Below are positions 1-8,711 of a stretch of DNA of 48,788 nucleotides, piece after piece. The first letter of the stretch is position 1. Every line of letters begins with the position of its first letter. The position numbers and the translations under genes were made by a program. The notes beneath the pieces are model-generated. The model had not been told where the DNA came from, ran no database searches, and saw nothing but the letters and a program-made list of their open reading frames with translations. The stretch lies in NCBI RefSeq assembly GCF_000185385.1, contig NZ_GL622296.1, positions 2,562,497 through 2,611,284 on the forward strand. Reading direction: 5' to 3'. Source of the DNA: Lachnoanaerobaculum saburreum DSM 3986. Its GTDB lineage: Bacteria; Bacillota; Clostridia; Lachnospirales; Lachnospiraceae.

Positions 1-867
1 CGATACATCGCTTATAGATTTTGCTAAATTATGATTTTTCACCATATTTTTTATCTGTAAGTTTTCCGAAACTATCACTTGGTTTTCGTTTATAATTTCA
101 CTTGAAATCTTATGCAGATAATCTTTTCTTGTATTAGTTATTTTCTCATAGTATAGTGCTGTTTGTTTCCTTTTTTTCTGATAGTTCCTACTCCCCTTTG
201 TTTTATTTGCTAATTGTCTTTGCAATTTTGTAAGCTTTTTCTCATATTTTTTAATTGTCTTCGGATTTTCATATTTCTTTCCATCTGATGTGATACATAA
301 ATCTTTTATTCCTAAATCCAATCCTATTTTCCCGTTTGTTTTTACAAGCGGACTATGTTCAGTTTCTACAAGAACAGACACATAGTACTTGCCGCTTGGT
401 ACCTTAGATATAGTTGCAGCCTTTATCTGACCTGAAAATTTTCTATGTAATTTTATTTTTACCCTTTTTAATTTTGGCAGCTTTATCCTTTCTCTATCAA
501 AATCTACAGTTATATTCCCATTTGTAAAATTGGTTGTATATGATTTACGATTACTGTGCTTACTCTTAAACTTCGGATAACCTGCATGTTCTTTGAAAAA
601 CTTTTGATAAGCATTATCCATATCATAAATTGCATTTGTTAAAGCAAATTTATCTACTTCTTTTAGCCATTCATAAACTTTTTTCAGCTCTCTATTGCAA
701 TAATTATTACAATCTGTTTTACTGACAGACTTTTTTTCTTTTTCATAAGCATCTTTTCTGTACGCAAGGGTTTGATTATACACAAAACGGCAACAGCCAA
801 ATGTCTTTACTAACTGTATTTCTTGTTCTTTGTTTGGATAAATCCGATATCTATATGCCTTTAACAT
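1..867 (-). CDS. tnpB: TnpB of an IS200/IS605-type element, N-terminal 289 residues (runs off window)
   Basis: TnpB is the RNA-guided RuvC-like nuclease carried by IS200/IS605 elements. The frame is open from an ATG at 867 to the window edge, so the C-terminus, including the zinc finger and third RuvC acidic residue, is not visible. The N-terminus begins MLKAYRYRIYPNKEQE, typical of the family. The first catalytic aspartate is D184 in IGLDLGIKDL and the second acidic residue is E268 in VSENLQIKNM. A basic linker lies between them (about 203-250). No stop or frameshift interrupts the visible part, so it could still be active. A broken tnpA lies just upstream in the same direction. The guide (omega) RNA is normally made from the element's far end, which is outside the window. 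The family call is secure; activity is not known. Confidence 0.9.
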   Translation of the reverse strand, partial: MLKAYRYRIYPNKEQEIQLVKTFGCCRFVYNQTLAYRKDAYEKEKKSVSKTDCNNYCNRELKKVYEWLKEVDKFALTNAIYDMDNAYQKFFKEHAGYPKFKSKHSNRKSYTTNFTNGNITVDFDRERIKLPKLKRVKIKLHRKFSGQIKAATISKVPSGKYYVSVLVETEHSPLVKTNGKIGLDLGIKDLCITSDGKKYENPKTIKKYEKKLTKLQRQLANKTKGSRNYQKKRKQTALYYEKITNTRKDYLHKISSEIINENQVIVSENLQIKNMVKNHNLAKSISDVS

Positions 868-884
868 TAAGCTCACCCGCCTTT

Positions 885-1039
885 CTACCCTTGATTTTTT
901 ATATATTGCTTTAACATTTCTTCAGAAATATCGCATACATTTCTTTTAATGCTAAAAGCTTTTTTCTGTACTTACATACAAAAATAATATGATACTGTAA
1001 TAAATATTTGTGTCTATTCTTTGATTTCTATACTCCCAT
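885..1039 (-). pseudogene. tnpA: Remnant of IS200/IS605 transposase TnpA (frameshifted, truncated)
   Basis: Translating the minus strand gives KNRHKYLLQYHIIFVCKYRKK, the hallmark start of the Y1 HUH transposase TnpA. The reading is broken three ways. A TAG sits three codons after the ATG at 1039. A run of six A (960-965 on the plus strand as T) needs one more base to continue as KAFSIKRNVCDISEEMLKQ. The sequence then stops at 887-885, right before tnpB. The HUH histidines and catalytic tyrosine of a full-length protein (about 130-150 residues) are missing. The element therefore cannot make its own transposase, and any movement would need TnpA from another copy. Confidence 0.8.
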
Positions 1040-1073
1040 AACGCCGGTTATTGTATCACAAATATCTATTTTT

Positions 1074-1115
1074 GCCACCTTAATCCACCGTCTAAAGCCA
1101 GTGGGTTAAGGTAGC
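1074..1115. repeat. Terminal hairpin of the IS200/IS605-type element
   Basis: Arms at 1074-1088 and 1101-1115 pair over 15 positions, with two G-T wobbles, around a 12-base loop. Subterminal imperfect hairpins are what single-strand transposases of this family recognise, and this one sits just upstream of the tnpA remnant, where the left end should be. The outer arm overlaps the end of the neighbouring lipoprotein gene. The exact boundary and target site cannot be fixed without the other end. Confidence 0.65.
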
Positions 1116-1696
1116 ATTATTTCAAAATATGTTTCATCTTCAATATTGATAAATACAGCCTTTCCCTTATCTTCATATCCATTTTCTATATCTTTGCTTG
1201 TTTTTTCAGATCGCACCATAATGTACGGTATACCGTCATATTCTAATGCCATTGCTTTATATGGTCTGTCAGGTTTTATATTATCATCATTATCAAAGAT
1301 ACTTTTCACATCTATTGTTTTGAGCTTTTCCCCTGTTTTAATATCATATATATCAACATTAAATTTATCAAGCTCCGTAGTTTTTAAATTAAATCCCAAA
1401 GGGTTTCCGTTTTCATCCCAAAAAGTATCCAAATACCTTCCCTGTAGGTCATTATCTATAGCGTATTTATTGGGAATTATATCATCATCCTCACCTCCCC
1501 ATCCCATATTATCACCGACTCCATTATATAAATAGATTACATATAATGCATTGTTATCCTCATTAATTTCACTTGCATAATAACCGGTTTTATATGTAAG
1601 ATCATATCCTCCTCTCTCAACCTTATCTGCTTTTTTAGTACAAGCACATAAGCATAGGCAAAGTAATATACTGATAAAAATTTTATTTTTTTTCAT
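1106..1696 (-). CDS. Lipoprotein of unknown function, probably truncated by IS insertion
   Basis: A 196-residue protein with a lipoprotein signal: basic start MKKNK, a hydrophobic stretch, and a lipobox LCAC with the lipidated cysteine at 19. I do not recognise a known domain. Residues around VDIYDIKTGEKLKTIDVKSIF match VDVYNIKTGRKIRTIDMKNKF in the gene at 2403-3434 and the matching part of the gene at 3450-4454, so the three are paralogs. This one stops where the others continue for over 100 residues. Its last two codons and stop (1114-1106) lie inside the IS terminal hairpin, so the original 3' end was probably displaced. It is the last gene of a minus-strand operon. The start overlaps the end of the broken gene upstream, as expected for coupled translation. 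Confidence 0.75.
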   Translation of the reverse strand: MKKNKIFISILLCLCLCACTKKADKVERGGYDLTYKTGYYASEINEDNNALYVIYLYNGVGDNMGWGGEDDDIIPNKYAIDNDLQGRYLDTFWDENGNPLGFNLKTTELDKFNVDIYDIKTGEKLKTIDVKSIFDNDDNIKPDRPYKAMALEYDGIPYIMVRSEKTSKDIENGYEDKGKAVFINIEDETYFEIMLP

Positions 1697-2371
1697 TTAT
1701 TTCCCCTTTATTGTTTGAATTTCCCAATATCTCCATAAATGATATCCTTGATTTTGAGGTATCCTCATACTCGTTTTCCAAGATATGTATCTGCTCGAAT
1801 TTTTTCCCCGGTTCTTCTAAAATATTACATCCACCGCTCCACAATTTTCTTCTAAGTTCCTTATCCTCCTCGGTACCTACATTTCCAAACTCAACAGTAG
1901 GATTTTTAATACCACACCCTACTCTTAACAGCTCTTTAAATCCTCTCTCATTACAGGTCTTATTATGCTGTTTAATGCTTTCTCAAAATTATCATTATCC
2001 GCCATACTTAATCTAAGAATATATTCCGCTATAAACTCTTTGGTTTCTTTCTTCTTTGGAACTTTCAAAAATGCCTTATCAAAATTTTTGTTTGCAAGTT
2101 CTATGATAAAATCGTCTTCATTACATTCTTTCAAAGAAGTATACATACCTGATAACTCCTGTGGTGAAAAACCCAAACTTTGTATTTCATTTATTTCACC
2201 ATCTGTCAATTTATCTCTTAGTGAATCATAGTTACTTATATCACCGTCTATTTGCAGATTTGACTCAATGTATTTTACCTCAAATTCATATACCGGTCTA
2301 TTATTCTTATTTACATAAAGGTATAAGATAACCAATACAAAACATGCAATAAAAAATATAACTTTTTTCAT
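1683..2371 (-). pseudogene. Membrane-anchored protein of unknown function, frameshifted at a GA repeat
   Basis: As read, the frame from ATG 2371 ends at 1925 after 148 residues (MKKVIFFIACFVLVILYLYV..., one N-terminal membrane anchor, then a soluble acidic/basic region). Immediately afterwards a different frame is open for about 80 codons, reading FKELLRVGCGIKNPTVEFGN and on to a stop at 1685-1683, where it overlaps the next gene's start. Removing one GA unit from the GAGAGAG run just before the 148-residue stop joins the two frames into one 228-residue protein. This supports a two-base expansion in a real gene rather than a naturally short one. It is not an obvious paralog of its neighbours. 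A sequencing error or a reversible slippage switch would look the same. Confidence 0.7.
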
Positions 2372-2402
2372 ACACTGACTTCCTTTTTCATTCCTTAATC
2401 AT

Positions 2403-3434
2403 CTAATTTTTACCGGATTTTATATATCTCCTTAACTCTTCCATGCTGTACACTTGATGATTAAAACCGTCATAAGAATCCTCCGCTTTTACTATAACGC
2501 CGTCAAACACAAGCTTATGACCTTCAGGACTCAGTAGTTCCAGTATATCCTCAGCTTTTATATCTTTCGGAAAAACAAATATAATATTTGCAAAAATATT
2601 TTTTCTTTTAAGATAAGCTACCTCATCTTTCAGTTTAGGAAACATTGCATACAATTTTTCGTTATTATATGGCAAACTCCTCACCGATGTAATTATTCTA
2701 ATTTTATCATCGTAAATCGAATCATTTATTCTAAACATGTTTTTTACAGCTATATTTAAAGTAATTAGATTTTTAGGTAATAGCTTTTTGATTGGTATAT
2801 ATTCTTCTATACTTTCACTTGAATCTGAATATTCTACTTCATTAGGAAGCTCTCCGTCATAAAAACTCATATCATCAAGGCATAAATAAAATCTTCTGCT
2901 ACTATCGGCGTATCTGTCTCCACTGAATTCAAAATTTTTTACCATAAAGCAAACAAAGTTTTTCCCATTGAACTTCGTTATAAAAAATTCTTGGTCTGAA
3001 TCCGGTTGAATATTATCTAAACCCAATCTTTCAAATTTATTTTTCATATCTATTGTTCTTATTTTTCTACCTGTTTTTATATTATATACATCTACAGTAA
3101 ATTTTATAAATCCATTATTTTCAACATAATATGTATCCGGCGCATCATTACCTGTATGCTTTCTAATTATTTTTACTCCTACTTTCGTATGAATATCAAA
3201 TGTGTAGTTATTATCAGTATCAATACTTACTATATATCTGTCATCATATTTGTCGTCATATAATTGGATAGCATAACTGTTATTACCTTCTTTATCTGAC
3301 TCACATGATACATATCCGGTATCTTTACTCTCAATATAATAACTTTTGTACGGTTCGACCAACTTACCGTTAAACCAAGGGCATACTATTATACCAATCA
3401 AAAAAATTATAAAATAAGCTTTTCGTTCATCCAC
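2403..3434 (-). CDS. Membrane-anchored protein of unknown function, paralog family member
   Basis: 343 residues with a GTG start at 3434 behind GAGGAGG. Residues about 7-20 form a single N-terminal membrane anchor; the rest appears extracytoplasmic and is rich in Asp, Tyr and Lys. The middle (VDVYNIKTGRKIRTIDMKNKF, then SSRRFYLCLDDMSFYDGELP) aligns with the lipoprotein at 1106-1696 and the protein at 3450-4454. A second shared block lies near the C-terminus (NNEKLYAMFPKLK here, NNEKINYMFPDLK in the next gene). No enzyme motif is visible. It is co-transcribed with its paralogs in a tandem array, suggesting duplication. Function unknown. Confidence 0.75.
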   Translation of the reverse strand: MDERKAYFIIFLIGIIVCPWFNGKLVEPYKSYYIESKDTGYVSCESDKEGNNSYAIQLYDDKYDDRYIVSIDTDNNYTFDIHTKVGVKIIRKHTGNDAPDTYYVENNGFIKFTVDVYNIKTGRKIRTIDMKNKFERLGLDNIQPDSDQEFFITKFNGKNFVCFMVKNFEFSGDRYADSSRRFYLCLDDMSFYDGELPNEVEYSDSSESIEEYIPIKKLLPKNLITLNIAVKNMFRINDSIYDDKIRIITSVRSLPYNNEKLYAMFPKLKDEVAYLKRKNIFANIIFVFPKDIKAEDILELLSPEGHKLVFDGVIVKAEDSYDGFNHQVYSMEELRRYIKSGKN

Positions 3435-3449
3435 TTATGCAGCCTCCTC

Positions 3450-4454
3450 TCACTTTAAAATATCCGACTCTATTATATCTATAATCTCATCATCACTTGG
3501 ATTTCCACTAAGTACTATATCTAATGAAAAATCCTTATGATACTCATCACTTATTTTTTTATAGTTCTCCTTCAAATCAGGAAACATATAGTTTATTTTT
3601 TCATTATTTTCTATAGTGTTGTATACATCTGTCAGATGTATCTTTCTATAGCCTTCCCAAAACCCCAAATTTTCTACTGAATATCTTTCCTCACTGCTAT
3701 GTGAATCAGAATTTCTTTTATTTTCTGCCATAAGACTGTTGATTTTTTTCATAAGAACAAAATTATCCTTATTTTTATTTTCAATTTGTATTCTCAAGTC
3801 CTCATATTTTTCTTCAAAAAGTTCACCGGATTTAAGGTCAATATATATTGTCTTTTTTGAATTATCATATACGTCATCAAGTGTTGTTGCTATGTCTTTC
3901 ACATCAAAAGCCAGGCATGGTTTATCCTTGTAATTACATGTTGCAAAACCGGTACAATCAACCGGCATAACATTCAAATCATGCATTTTAAATATTTTGT
4001 CTATATATATAGTATTTAACAACTCTCCGGTTTCCAAATCAAATACTGAAGCAACAAATTCATCCATCTCTCTTTCTATGACAAAATCTCCGGACTTTCC
4101 TTCAGTCAGGTCTAATTCTCTTTTAGATACCATCTCAAGGTTCACTTCTACAGCGTATTCTTCAGGAACTGTCAACATATATGTTACTTCTGATTCTTCA
4201 CTACCGCTGTCAATATCCTGTATTGTATAATAAGATCTTTTATCACTGCTTATCCCACTTGCACGGAATTTATTTTTTATACCCCAAGTTATATAATTCG
4301 GTAGATCCTCTGCATTCTTAAGGTCATGTACTCTTACATTCTCTTGGAATTCTCTATATTTTCTATTTTCTTTAGAATTATTCCAGTTTGTTATATAAAT
4401 TACTATGCAAAGCGAAAATATCAATATTACTGATATCTGTATATCTCTTTTCAT
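3450..4454 (-). CDS. Membrane-anchored protein of unknown function, paralog family member
   Basis: 334 residues, first gene of the operon, with GGAGG before an ATG at 4454 and a clear promoter 40 bases upstream. Residues about 8-22 form a membrane anchor; the remainder is predicted outside the cell. It shares the module ASVFDLETGELLNTIYIDKIF and, further on, KKTIYIDLKSGELFEE with its two downstream paralogs, plus NNEKINYMFPDLK near the end. The repeated pattern (hydrophobic-Asp-x-x-TG-x-hydrophobic-x-x-TI) looks like a beta-strand repeat, but I cannot assign a fold. No catalytic motif is evident. Confidence 0.75.
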   Translation of the reverse strand: MKRDIQISVILIFSLCIVIYITNWNNSKENRKYREFQENVRVHDLKNAEDLPNYITWGIKNKFRASGISSDKRSYYTIQDIDSGSEESEVTYMLTVPEEYAVEVNLEMVSKRELDLTEGKSGDFVIEREMDEFVASVFDLETGELLNTIYIDKIFKMHDLNVMPVDCTGFATCNYKDKPCLAFDVKDIATTLDDVYDNSKKTIYIDLKSGELFEEKYEDLRIQIENKNKDNFVLMKKINSLMAENKRNSDSHSSEERYSVENLGFWEGYRKIHLTDVYNTIENNEKINYMFPDLKENYKKISDEYHKDFSLDIVLSGNPSDDEIIDIIESDILK

Positions 4455-4493
4455 CCTGCCTCCTGTAAAATAAACTTACTCACGCCTAATCTT

Positions 4494-4521
4494 ATTATAC
4501 TTTTTATATAAATAATGTAAA
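4494..4521 (-). promoter_or_regulatory. Sigma-A promoter of the lipoprotein operon
   Basis: On the minus strand TTTACA (4521-4516), a 16-base spacer and TATAAT (4499-4494), 40 bases before the ATG at 4454. It is the only good promoter between the suf terminator and this operon. Confidence 0.7.
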
Positions 4522-4582
4522 CCGTTAATATTTATTATGAATTTACTTTCATTGTTTCTACTATAATAATATTTTTTCACAT

Positions 4583-4614
4583 AAAAAGACAGGGTTATTT
4601 ATCCCTGTCTTTTT
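4583..4614. terminator. Intrinsic terminator after sufU
   Basis: A perfect 12-bp stem (4583-4594 with 4603-4614) around an 8-base loop; the minus-strand 3' arm ends in TTTTT. It lies 5 bases after the sufU stop and closes the suf operon. Confidence 0.85.
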
Positions 4615-4618
4615 ATAT

Positions 4619-5044
4619 TTATTTTAATAACTCATCCATTGTATGCCAGCCCAGTACTGCGCATTTTACTCTGGCGGGCATATGTGAGATATCTCTTAAG
4701 GCTCCCGCCTCGTCAAGTTCTTCTATCTCTTCTTCACTTGCCTCTCCCTTTATCATTCGCAGGAAAATATCGGAAAGTCTCATAGCCTCATCTTTTTTCA
4801 GCCCTATTATCATATCAAGCATAATATCGGCTGAAGCCTGTGAGATAGCACAGCCGTCACCTACAAATGCACCGTCTTCTATGATGCCCTCATCATTTAC
4901 TTTAAGTTTTAATGTAATATGATCACCACAGCTTGGATTGATACCGTCAAGTACAAGGTTTGCATCCGGCAAATCATGCTTATGATACGGCCTTAGATTA
5001 TGCTCTGTCAGAATTTCATTATAAAAGGCTCTGTTATCACTCAT
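4619..5044 (-). CDS. sufU: Fe-S cluster assembly protein SufU
   Basis: 141 residues, the usual SufU length. In Firmicutes SufU is a zinc protein that accepts the persulfide sulfur from SufS and passes it to SufBCD. The three conserved cysteines are C39 in NPSCGD (with D41), C65 in GDGCAIS and C128 in RVKCAVLGW. The SufU-specific insertion before the third cysteine is present, which separates it from IscU. It is the last gene of sufCBDSU and overlaps sufS by 8 bases, so the two are translationally coupled. A strong terminator follows directly. Confidence 0.95.
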   Translation of the reverse strand: MSDNRAFYNEILTEHNLRPYHKHDLPDANLVLDGINPSCGDHITLKLKVNDEGIIEDGAFVGDGCAISQASADIMLDMIIGLKKDEAMRLSDIFLRMIKGEASEEEIEELDEAGALRDISHMPARVKCAVLGWHTMDELLK

Positions 5045-6254
5045 CGTATCCCATCTCCTTTCTTATATCCGACAGAGCGGCTGACAATGCATCTATCTCT
5101 TCTTTTGTATTGTAGAAAGAAAGACTTGCTCTTGTAGTCGCATTTATCTTAAGATGCTGTAAAAGCGGTTGTGCACAGTGATGACCCGCCCTTACCGCAA
5201 CACCCTTTGAGTCAAGGATTGTAGACACATCATGTGGATGCACGCCCTCCAATACAAAGTTGATTATTCCACTGTGTTTATCCGGATCCTTTGAACCGAG
5301 TATCCTTACATACTTATTCTTTGAAAGAGTCTCAATGGCATATGCACTTAATTCTCTTTCTATAGCCTCTATCTTGTCATAGCCGATGCTTTCTACATAA
5401 TCAATAGCTGCCGCAAGACCTACCGCACCTTCGGCATTTACGGTACCGGCCTCAAATTTATGAGGAAGCTCTGCATATGTTGCCGTATCTCTGCTTACAT
5501 ACTCTATCATCTCACCGCCGCTAAGAAACGGAGGCATGGCATCAAGCAACTCTTTCTTTCCATAGAGTACACCTATACCCATAGGTCCGCAAAGTTTGTG
5601 GCCTGAGAATGCGAAGAAATCCGCATCTAATGCTTTTACATCTATTTTCTTATGAGGTATGCTCTGTGCGCCGTCTACCACCGCTACGGCACCCACACTG
5701 TGTGCTTTTTCAATAATATACTCTATAGGTGTAGGTATACCGAGTACATTTGAAATCTGTGTGCAGGCCACAATCTTTGTCTTTCCGTTAATTTTTGAGT
5801 CTATCTCGGCCTTTGTAATCTCACCGTCTTCCTCGCAGTCAAGGAATACAAGCTTTGCACCTGTAGCTCTTGCAACCATCTGCCATGGAAGCAGATTGGA
5901 GTGATGCTCAAGTATGCTTACCGCTATCTCGTCACCTGCTTTTATATTATTTAAGCCATAGCTGTAGGCTACAAGGTTAAGGCTCTCTGTCGCATTTCTT
6001 GTAAAGATAATTTCTTCACTGCCTGAAGCATTGATAAATTTTGCCACCTTGGTTCTGGCATTCTCATAGTCCTGTGTGGCTTCCACACTCAACTTATATA
6101 CTCCTCTTAAAGGATTGGCATTGTGGCGCTTATAAAACTCATCTATAGCATCAATTACTACCTGCGGTCTTTGTGAAGTTGCCGCACTGTCCATATATAT
6201 CACATCACTTGAATCTAAAAGCGGAAAGTCGGCTCTATATACGCTCTTGCTCAT
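5037..6254 (-). CDS. sufS: Cysteine desulfurase SufS (group II)
   Basis: SufS is a PLP enzyme that takes sulfur from cysteine, giving alanine and an enzyme persulfide for SufU. The PLP lysine is K220 in FSGHKLCGPMG and the sulfur-carrying cysteine is C360 in RAGHHCAQPL, both typical of group II. I place the start at ATG 6254 (MSKSVYRADF), which has GGGAGG eight bases upstream. A longer reading from 6278 lacks a ribosome site. From 6254 the protein has 405 residues, normal for the family. The gene overlaps the end of sufD by 20 bases. Confidence 0.95.
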   Translation of the reverse strand: MSKSVYRADFPLLDSSDVIYMDSAATSQRPQVVIDAIDEFYKRHNANPLRGVYKLSVEATQDYENARTKVAKFINASGSEEIIFTRNATESLNLVAYSYGLNNIKAGDEIAVSILEHHSNLLPWQMVARATGAKLVFLDCEEDGEITKAEIDSKINGKTKIVACTQISNVLGIPTPIEYIIEKAHSVGAVAVVDGAQSIPHKKIDVKALDADFFAFSGHKLCGPMGIGVLYGKKELLDAMPPFLSGGEMIEYVSRDTATYAELPHKFEAGTVNAEGAVGLAAAIDYVESIGYDKIEAIERELSAYAIETLSKNKYVRILGSKDPDKHSGIINFVLEGVHPHDVSTILDSKGVAVRAGHHCAQPLLQHLKINATTRASLSFYNTKEEIDALSAALSDIRKEMGYDE

Positions 6255-7302
6255 CTTCACTACCTCCCAGATAAACATTTATCTTCTCTTCAAGTGCCAC
6301 ATTTTCAAGCTTTTTTCCTATAGCATCTATTCTCGCTCTTGCCACCATCCTTGTAACACTTTCCTTGTCCATTCCCCTTGATGTAAGGTAGAAAAGCATC
6401 TCTTCATCAAGATTTCCGATTGAAGCACCATGTGTTCCGACCACATCTTCCTCGGCACACAATATTATAGGTATACTTTGATTGTGTATATCCTGACCTA
6501 AAAGCAGTACATCTTCACTTTCTTCTCCGACAGCTTCCTTTGCACCTCGTTTAAAATCTATCGTACCTCTAAGAAGCTTGCTTGAATTGTCATTCAGCAC
6601 TCCCGATGTTATCATTTTTGATTTGCTTGATTTTGCTATATGGTCTGCCACATAGTTCAGATCTATCTGATCCTTTGCCTTGCCATAGTATCCAAGTTCG
6701 GACTCGAACTCACTTCTTTTTCCTACCAGACTTGTTCTGGCTCCTGCAAAGATTTTATTTCCGCCAAGTAAAAGTTGTACAAGTTCAAATGAAGCATATT
6801 TATCCACACTTGCACCGATATCATTTAGCGAAATATCACCGTCGGACTGTAATCCTGCCTGATAAAGCCTTACCTTTGCATTATTTTGTGCAAAGACAAA
6901 TGTCTGTACAGCCAAAGCACCGCTGTTTTCTTCATTTGAAGCATAGTCCATCCACACGCTTACATCACTGTCTTTTGCCGCATAGATATATACTCTTACC
7001 TTTGCAAGGTTTTCCTTATCTCTGCATATACTTATATGATTTTTTGAAACTTGTCCTGCAAGTGTATTTATAATAATATTTTCGCTTCCTTCGCTCATAA
7101 GTTCACTCATACTTTCACCCATTCCTGTAGGCAGCAAAGTCATCTTTTCAATATTCTCATTTGAAAGCTCATTATTTGCATTTTCATTTAATACTTTTAT
7201 GTTTGCGGTACTTGTCTCACTTGGAACAGATAAAGCAGTCTCATTCATCTTCAGCCATCTCCAGGTAAGAACCGGCATTTTATTTAAAATAATATCTTTC
7301 AT
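6235..7302 (-). CDS. sufD: Fe-S cluster scaffold subunit SufD
   Basis: 355 residues. SufD pairs with SufB in the SufBC2D scaffold on which Fe-S clusters are built. The N-terminus LPVLTWRWLKMNE-like (here MPVLTWRWLKMNE) and the C-terminal SufBD core (residues about 160-330, with GTHGASIGNLDEEMLFYLTSRGM) identify it. The histidine in THGASIG matches the SufD residue linked to cluster building. The N-terminal half is shorter and more divergent than in enterobacteria, as usual in Clostridia. Its ATG overlaps the sufB stop by one base (TAATG). Confidence 0.93.
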   Translation of the reverse strand: MKDIILNKMPVLTWRWLKMNETALSVPSETSTANIKVLNENANNELSNENIEKMTLLPTGMGESMSELMSEGSENIIINTLAGQVSKNHISICRDKENLAKVRVYIYAAKDSDVSVWMDYASNEENSGALAVQTFVFAQNNAKVRLYQAGLQSDGDISLNDIGASVDKYASFELVQLLLGGNKIFAGARTSLVGKRSEFESELGYYGKAKDQIDLNYVADHIAKSSKSKMITSGVLNDNSSKLLRGTIDFKRGAKEAVGEESEDVLLLGQDIHNQSIPIILCAEEDVVGTHGASIGNLDEEMLFYLTSRGMDKESVTRMVARARIDAIGKKLENVALEEKINVYLGGSEDEQERI

Positions 7303-8711
7303 TAACCAATACTTCCTTTCATCTCCAATTGAATAAGATTGTTCATCTCTACCGCATACTCAAGAGGCAACTCCTTAGATACATTGTCTGCAAATCCGCT
7401 TACTATCATTGCTCTTGCATCTTCTTCACTGATACCGCGGTTCATAAGATAGAACACGGCATCATCACTGATCCTTCCTATCCTTGCCTCATGGCCTATA
7501 TCCGCATCTGCACATCTGATATCCATTGCCGGTACGGTATCCGAGCGTGATATATCATCAAGCATCAGTGACTCACAGGATACTGACGACTTTGAGTTTT
7601 TTGCCTTTTCAGATACTACTACAGCATTTCTGAATGTGGATATGCCGCCTGCTTTTGATATTGATTTTGTACTTATAACTGATGATGTGTCAGGTGCCGC
7701 ATGTACTACTTTTGAACCTGTATCAAGATTTTGTCCTTCACCTGCAAATGTGATTCCGGTAAACTCCATTCTTGCACCTCTACCCTTTAGTATACTCATA
7801 GGGTAAAGATATGATACATGTGAACCGAATGAACCTGATACCCACTCAATTCTTCCGCCTTCTTCCACTACAGCCCTCTTTGTATTGAGATTGTACATAT
7901 TTTTTGACCAGTTCTCAATAGTTGAATATCTAAGTCTTGCATTCTTTCCTACATACAGCTCTACACAGCCTGCATGAAGATTTGCCACATTGTATTTCGG
8001 TGCCGAACATCCTTCTATAAAGTGAAGGTCTGCGCCCTCTTCCACTATAATAAGTGTATGCTCAAACTGTCCTGCTCCTTTTGCATTAAGTCTGAAATAA
8101 GATTGCAAAGGAATATCCAGATGTACGCCCTTCGGCACATATACAAATGAACCTCCTGACCACACCGCACCATGTAATGCCGCAAACTTATGGTCATTCG
8201 GCTTTACAAGTTTCATAAAATGCTTCTGAATCATATCCGCAAATTCACCATGCATCGCACTTTCAAGGTCGGTATATACAACTCCCATCTGTGAAACTTC
8301 ATCTCTTACATTGTGATATACAAGCTCTGAATCATACTGTGCTCCTACACCTGCAAGTGACTTTCTTTCCGCCTGCGGAATACCGAGCTTCTCAAATGTA
8401 TCCTTTATCTCCTCCGGTACATCCGACCACTTGGTCTTCATATTTGTATTCGGTCTTACATAGGTAACTATATTGTCCATATCAAGACCTTCTATAGACG
8501 GACCCCATGGCGGAACTTCCATCTGATTATATATTTGTAATGCCTGTAATCTGAAATTCTGCATCCATGCAGGATCATTCTTTTCTTTTGAAATCTGAGA
8601 TACAAGTTCAGGTGTAAGACCTGCGGCTATCTTGAAGTTGTCTGTATCTTCATTTCTAAAGTCATAAATGCTCCTGTTGATGTCTTCTACATATGTCTTT
8701 TCCTTCATCAT
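7302..8711 (-). CDS. sufB: Fe-S cluster scaffold subunit SufB
   Basis: 469 residues, the normal SufB length. SufB is the main cluster-building subunit of SufBC2D. Recognisable stretches are WSGGSFVYVPKGVHLDIPLQSYFR in the middle (about 185-208), the conserved CESLMLDDISRSDT motif carrying the persulfide-accepting cysteine, and the C-terminal DIGHEARIGRISDDAVFYLMNRG. The start codon ATG overlaps the sufC stop (ATGA). A second in-frame ATG follows at once, so the protein may begin one residue later. Confidence 0.96.
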   Translation of the reverse strand: MMKEKTYVEDINRSIYDFRNEDTDNFKIAAGLTPELVSQISKEKNDPAWMQNFRLQALQIYNQMEVPPWGPSIEGLDMDNIVTYVRPNTNMKTKWSDVPEEIKDTFEKLGIPQAERKSLAGVGAQYDSELVYHNVRDEVSQMGVVYTDLESAMHGEFADMIQKHFMKLVKPNDHKFAALHGAVWSGGSFVYVPKGVHLDIPLQSYFRLNAKGAGQFEHTLIIVEEGADLHFIEGCSAPKYNVANLHAGCVELYVGKNARLRYSTIENWSKNMYNLNTKRAVVEEGGRIEWVSGSFGSHVSYLYPMSILKGRGARMEFTGITFAGEGQNLDTGSKVVHAAPDTSSVISTKSISKAGGISTFRNAVVVSEKAKNSKSSVSCESLMLDDISRSDTVPAMDIRCADADIGHEARIGRISDDAVFYLMNRGISEEDARAMIVSGFADNVSKELPLEYAVEMNNLIQLEMKGSIG

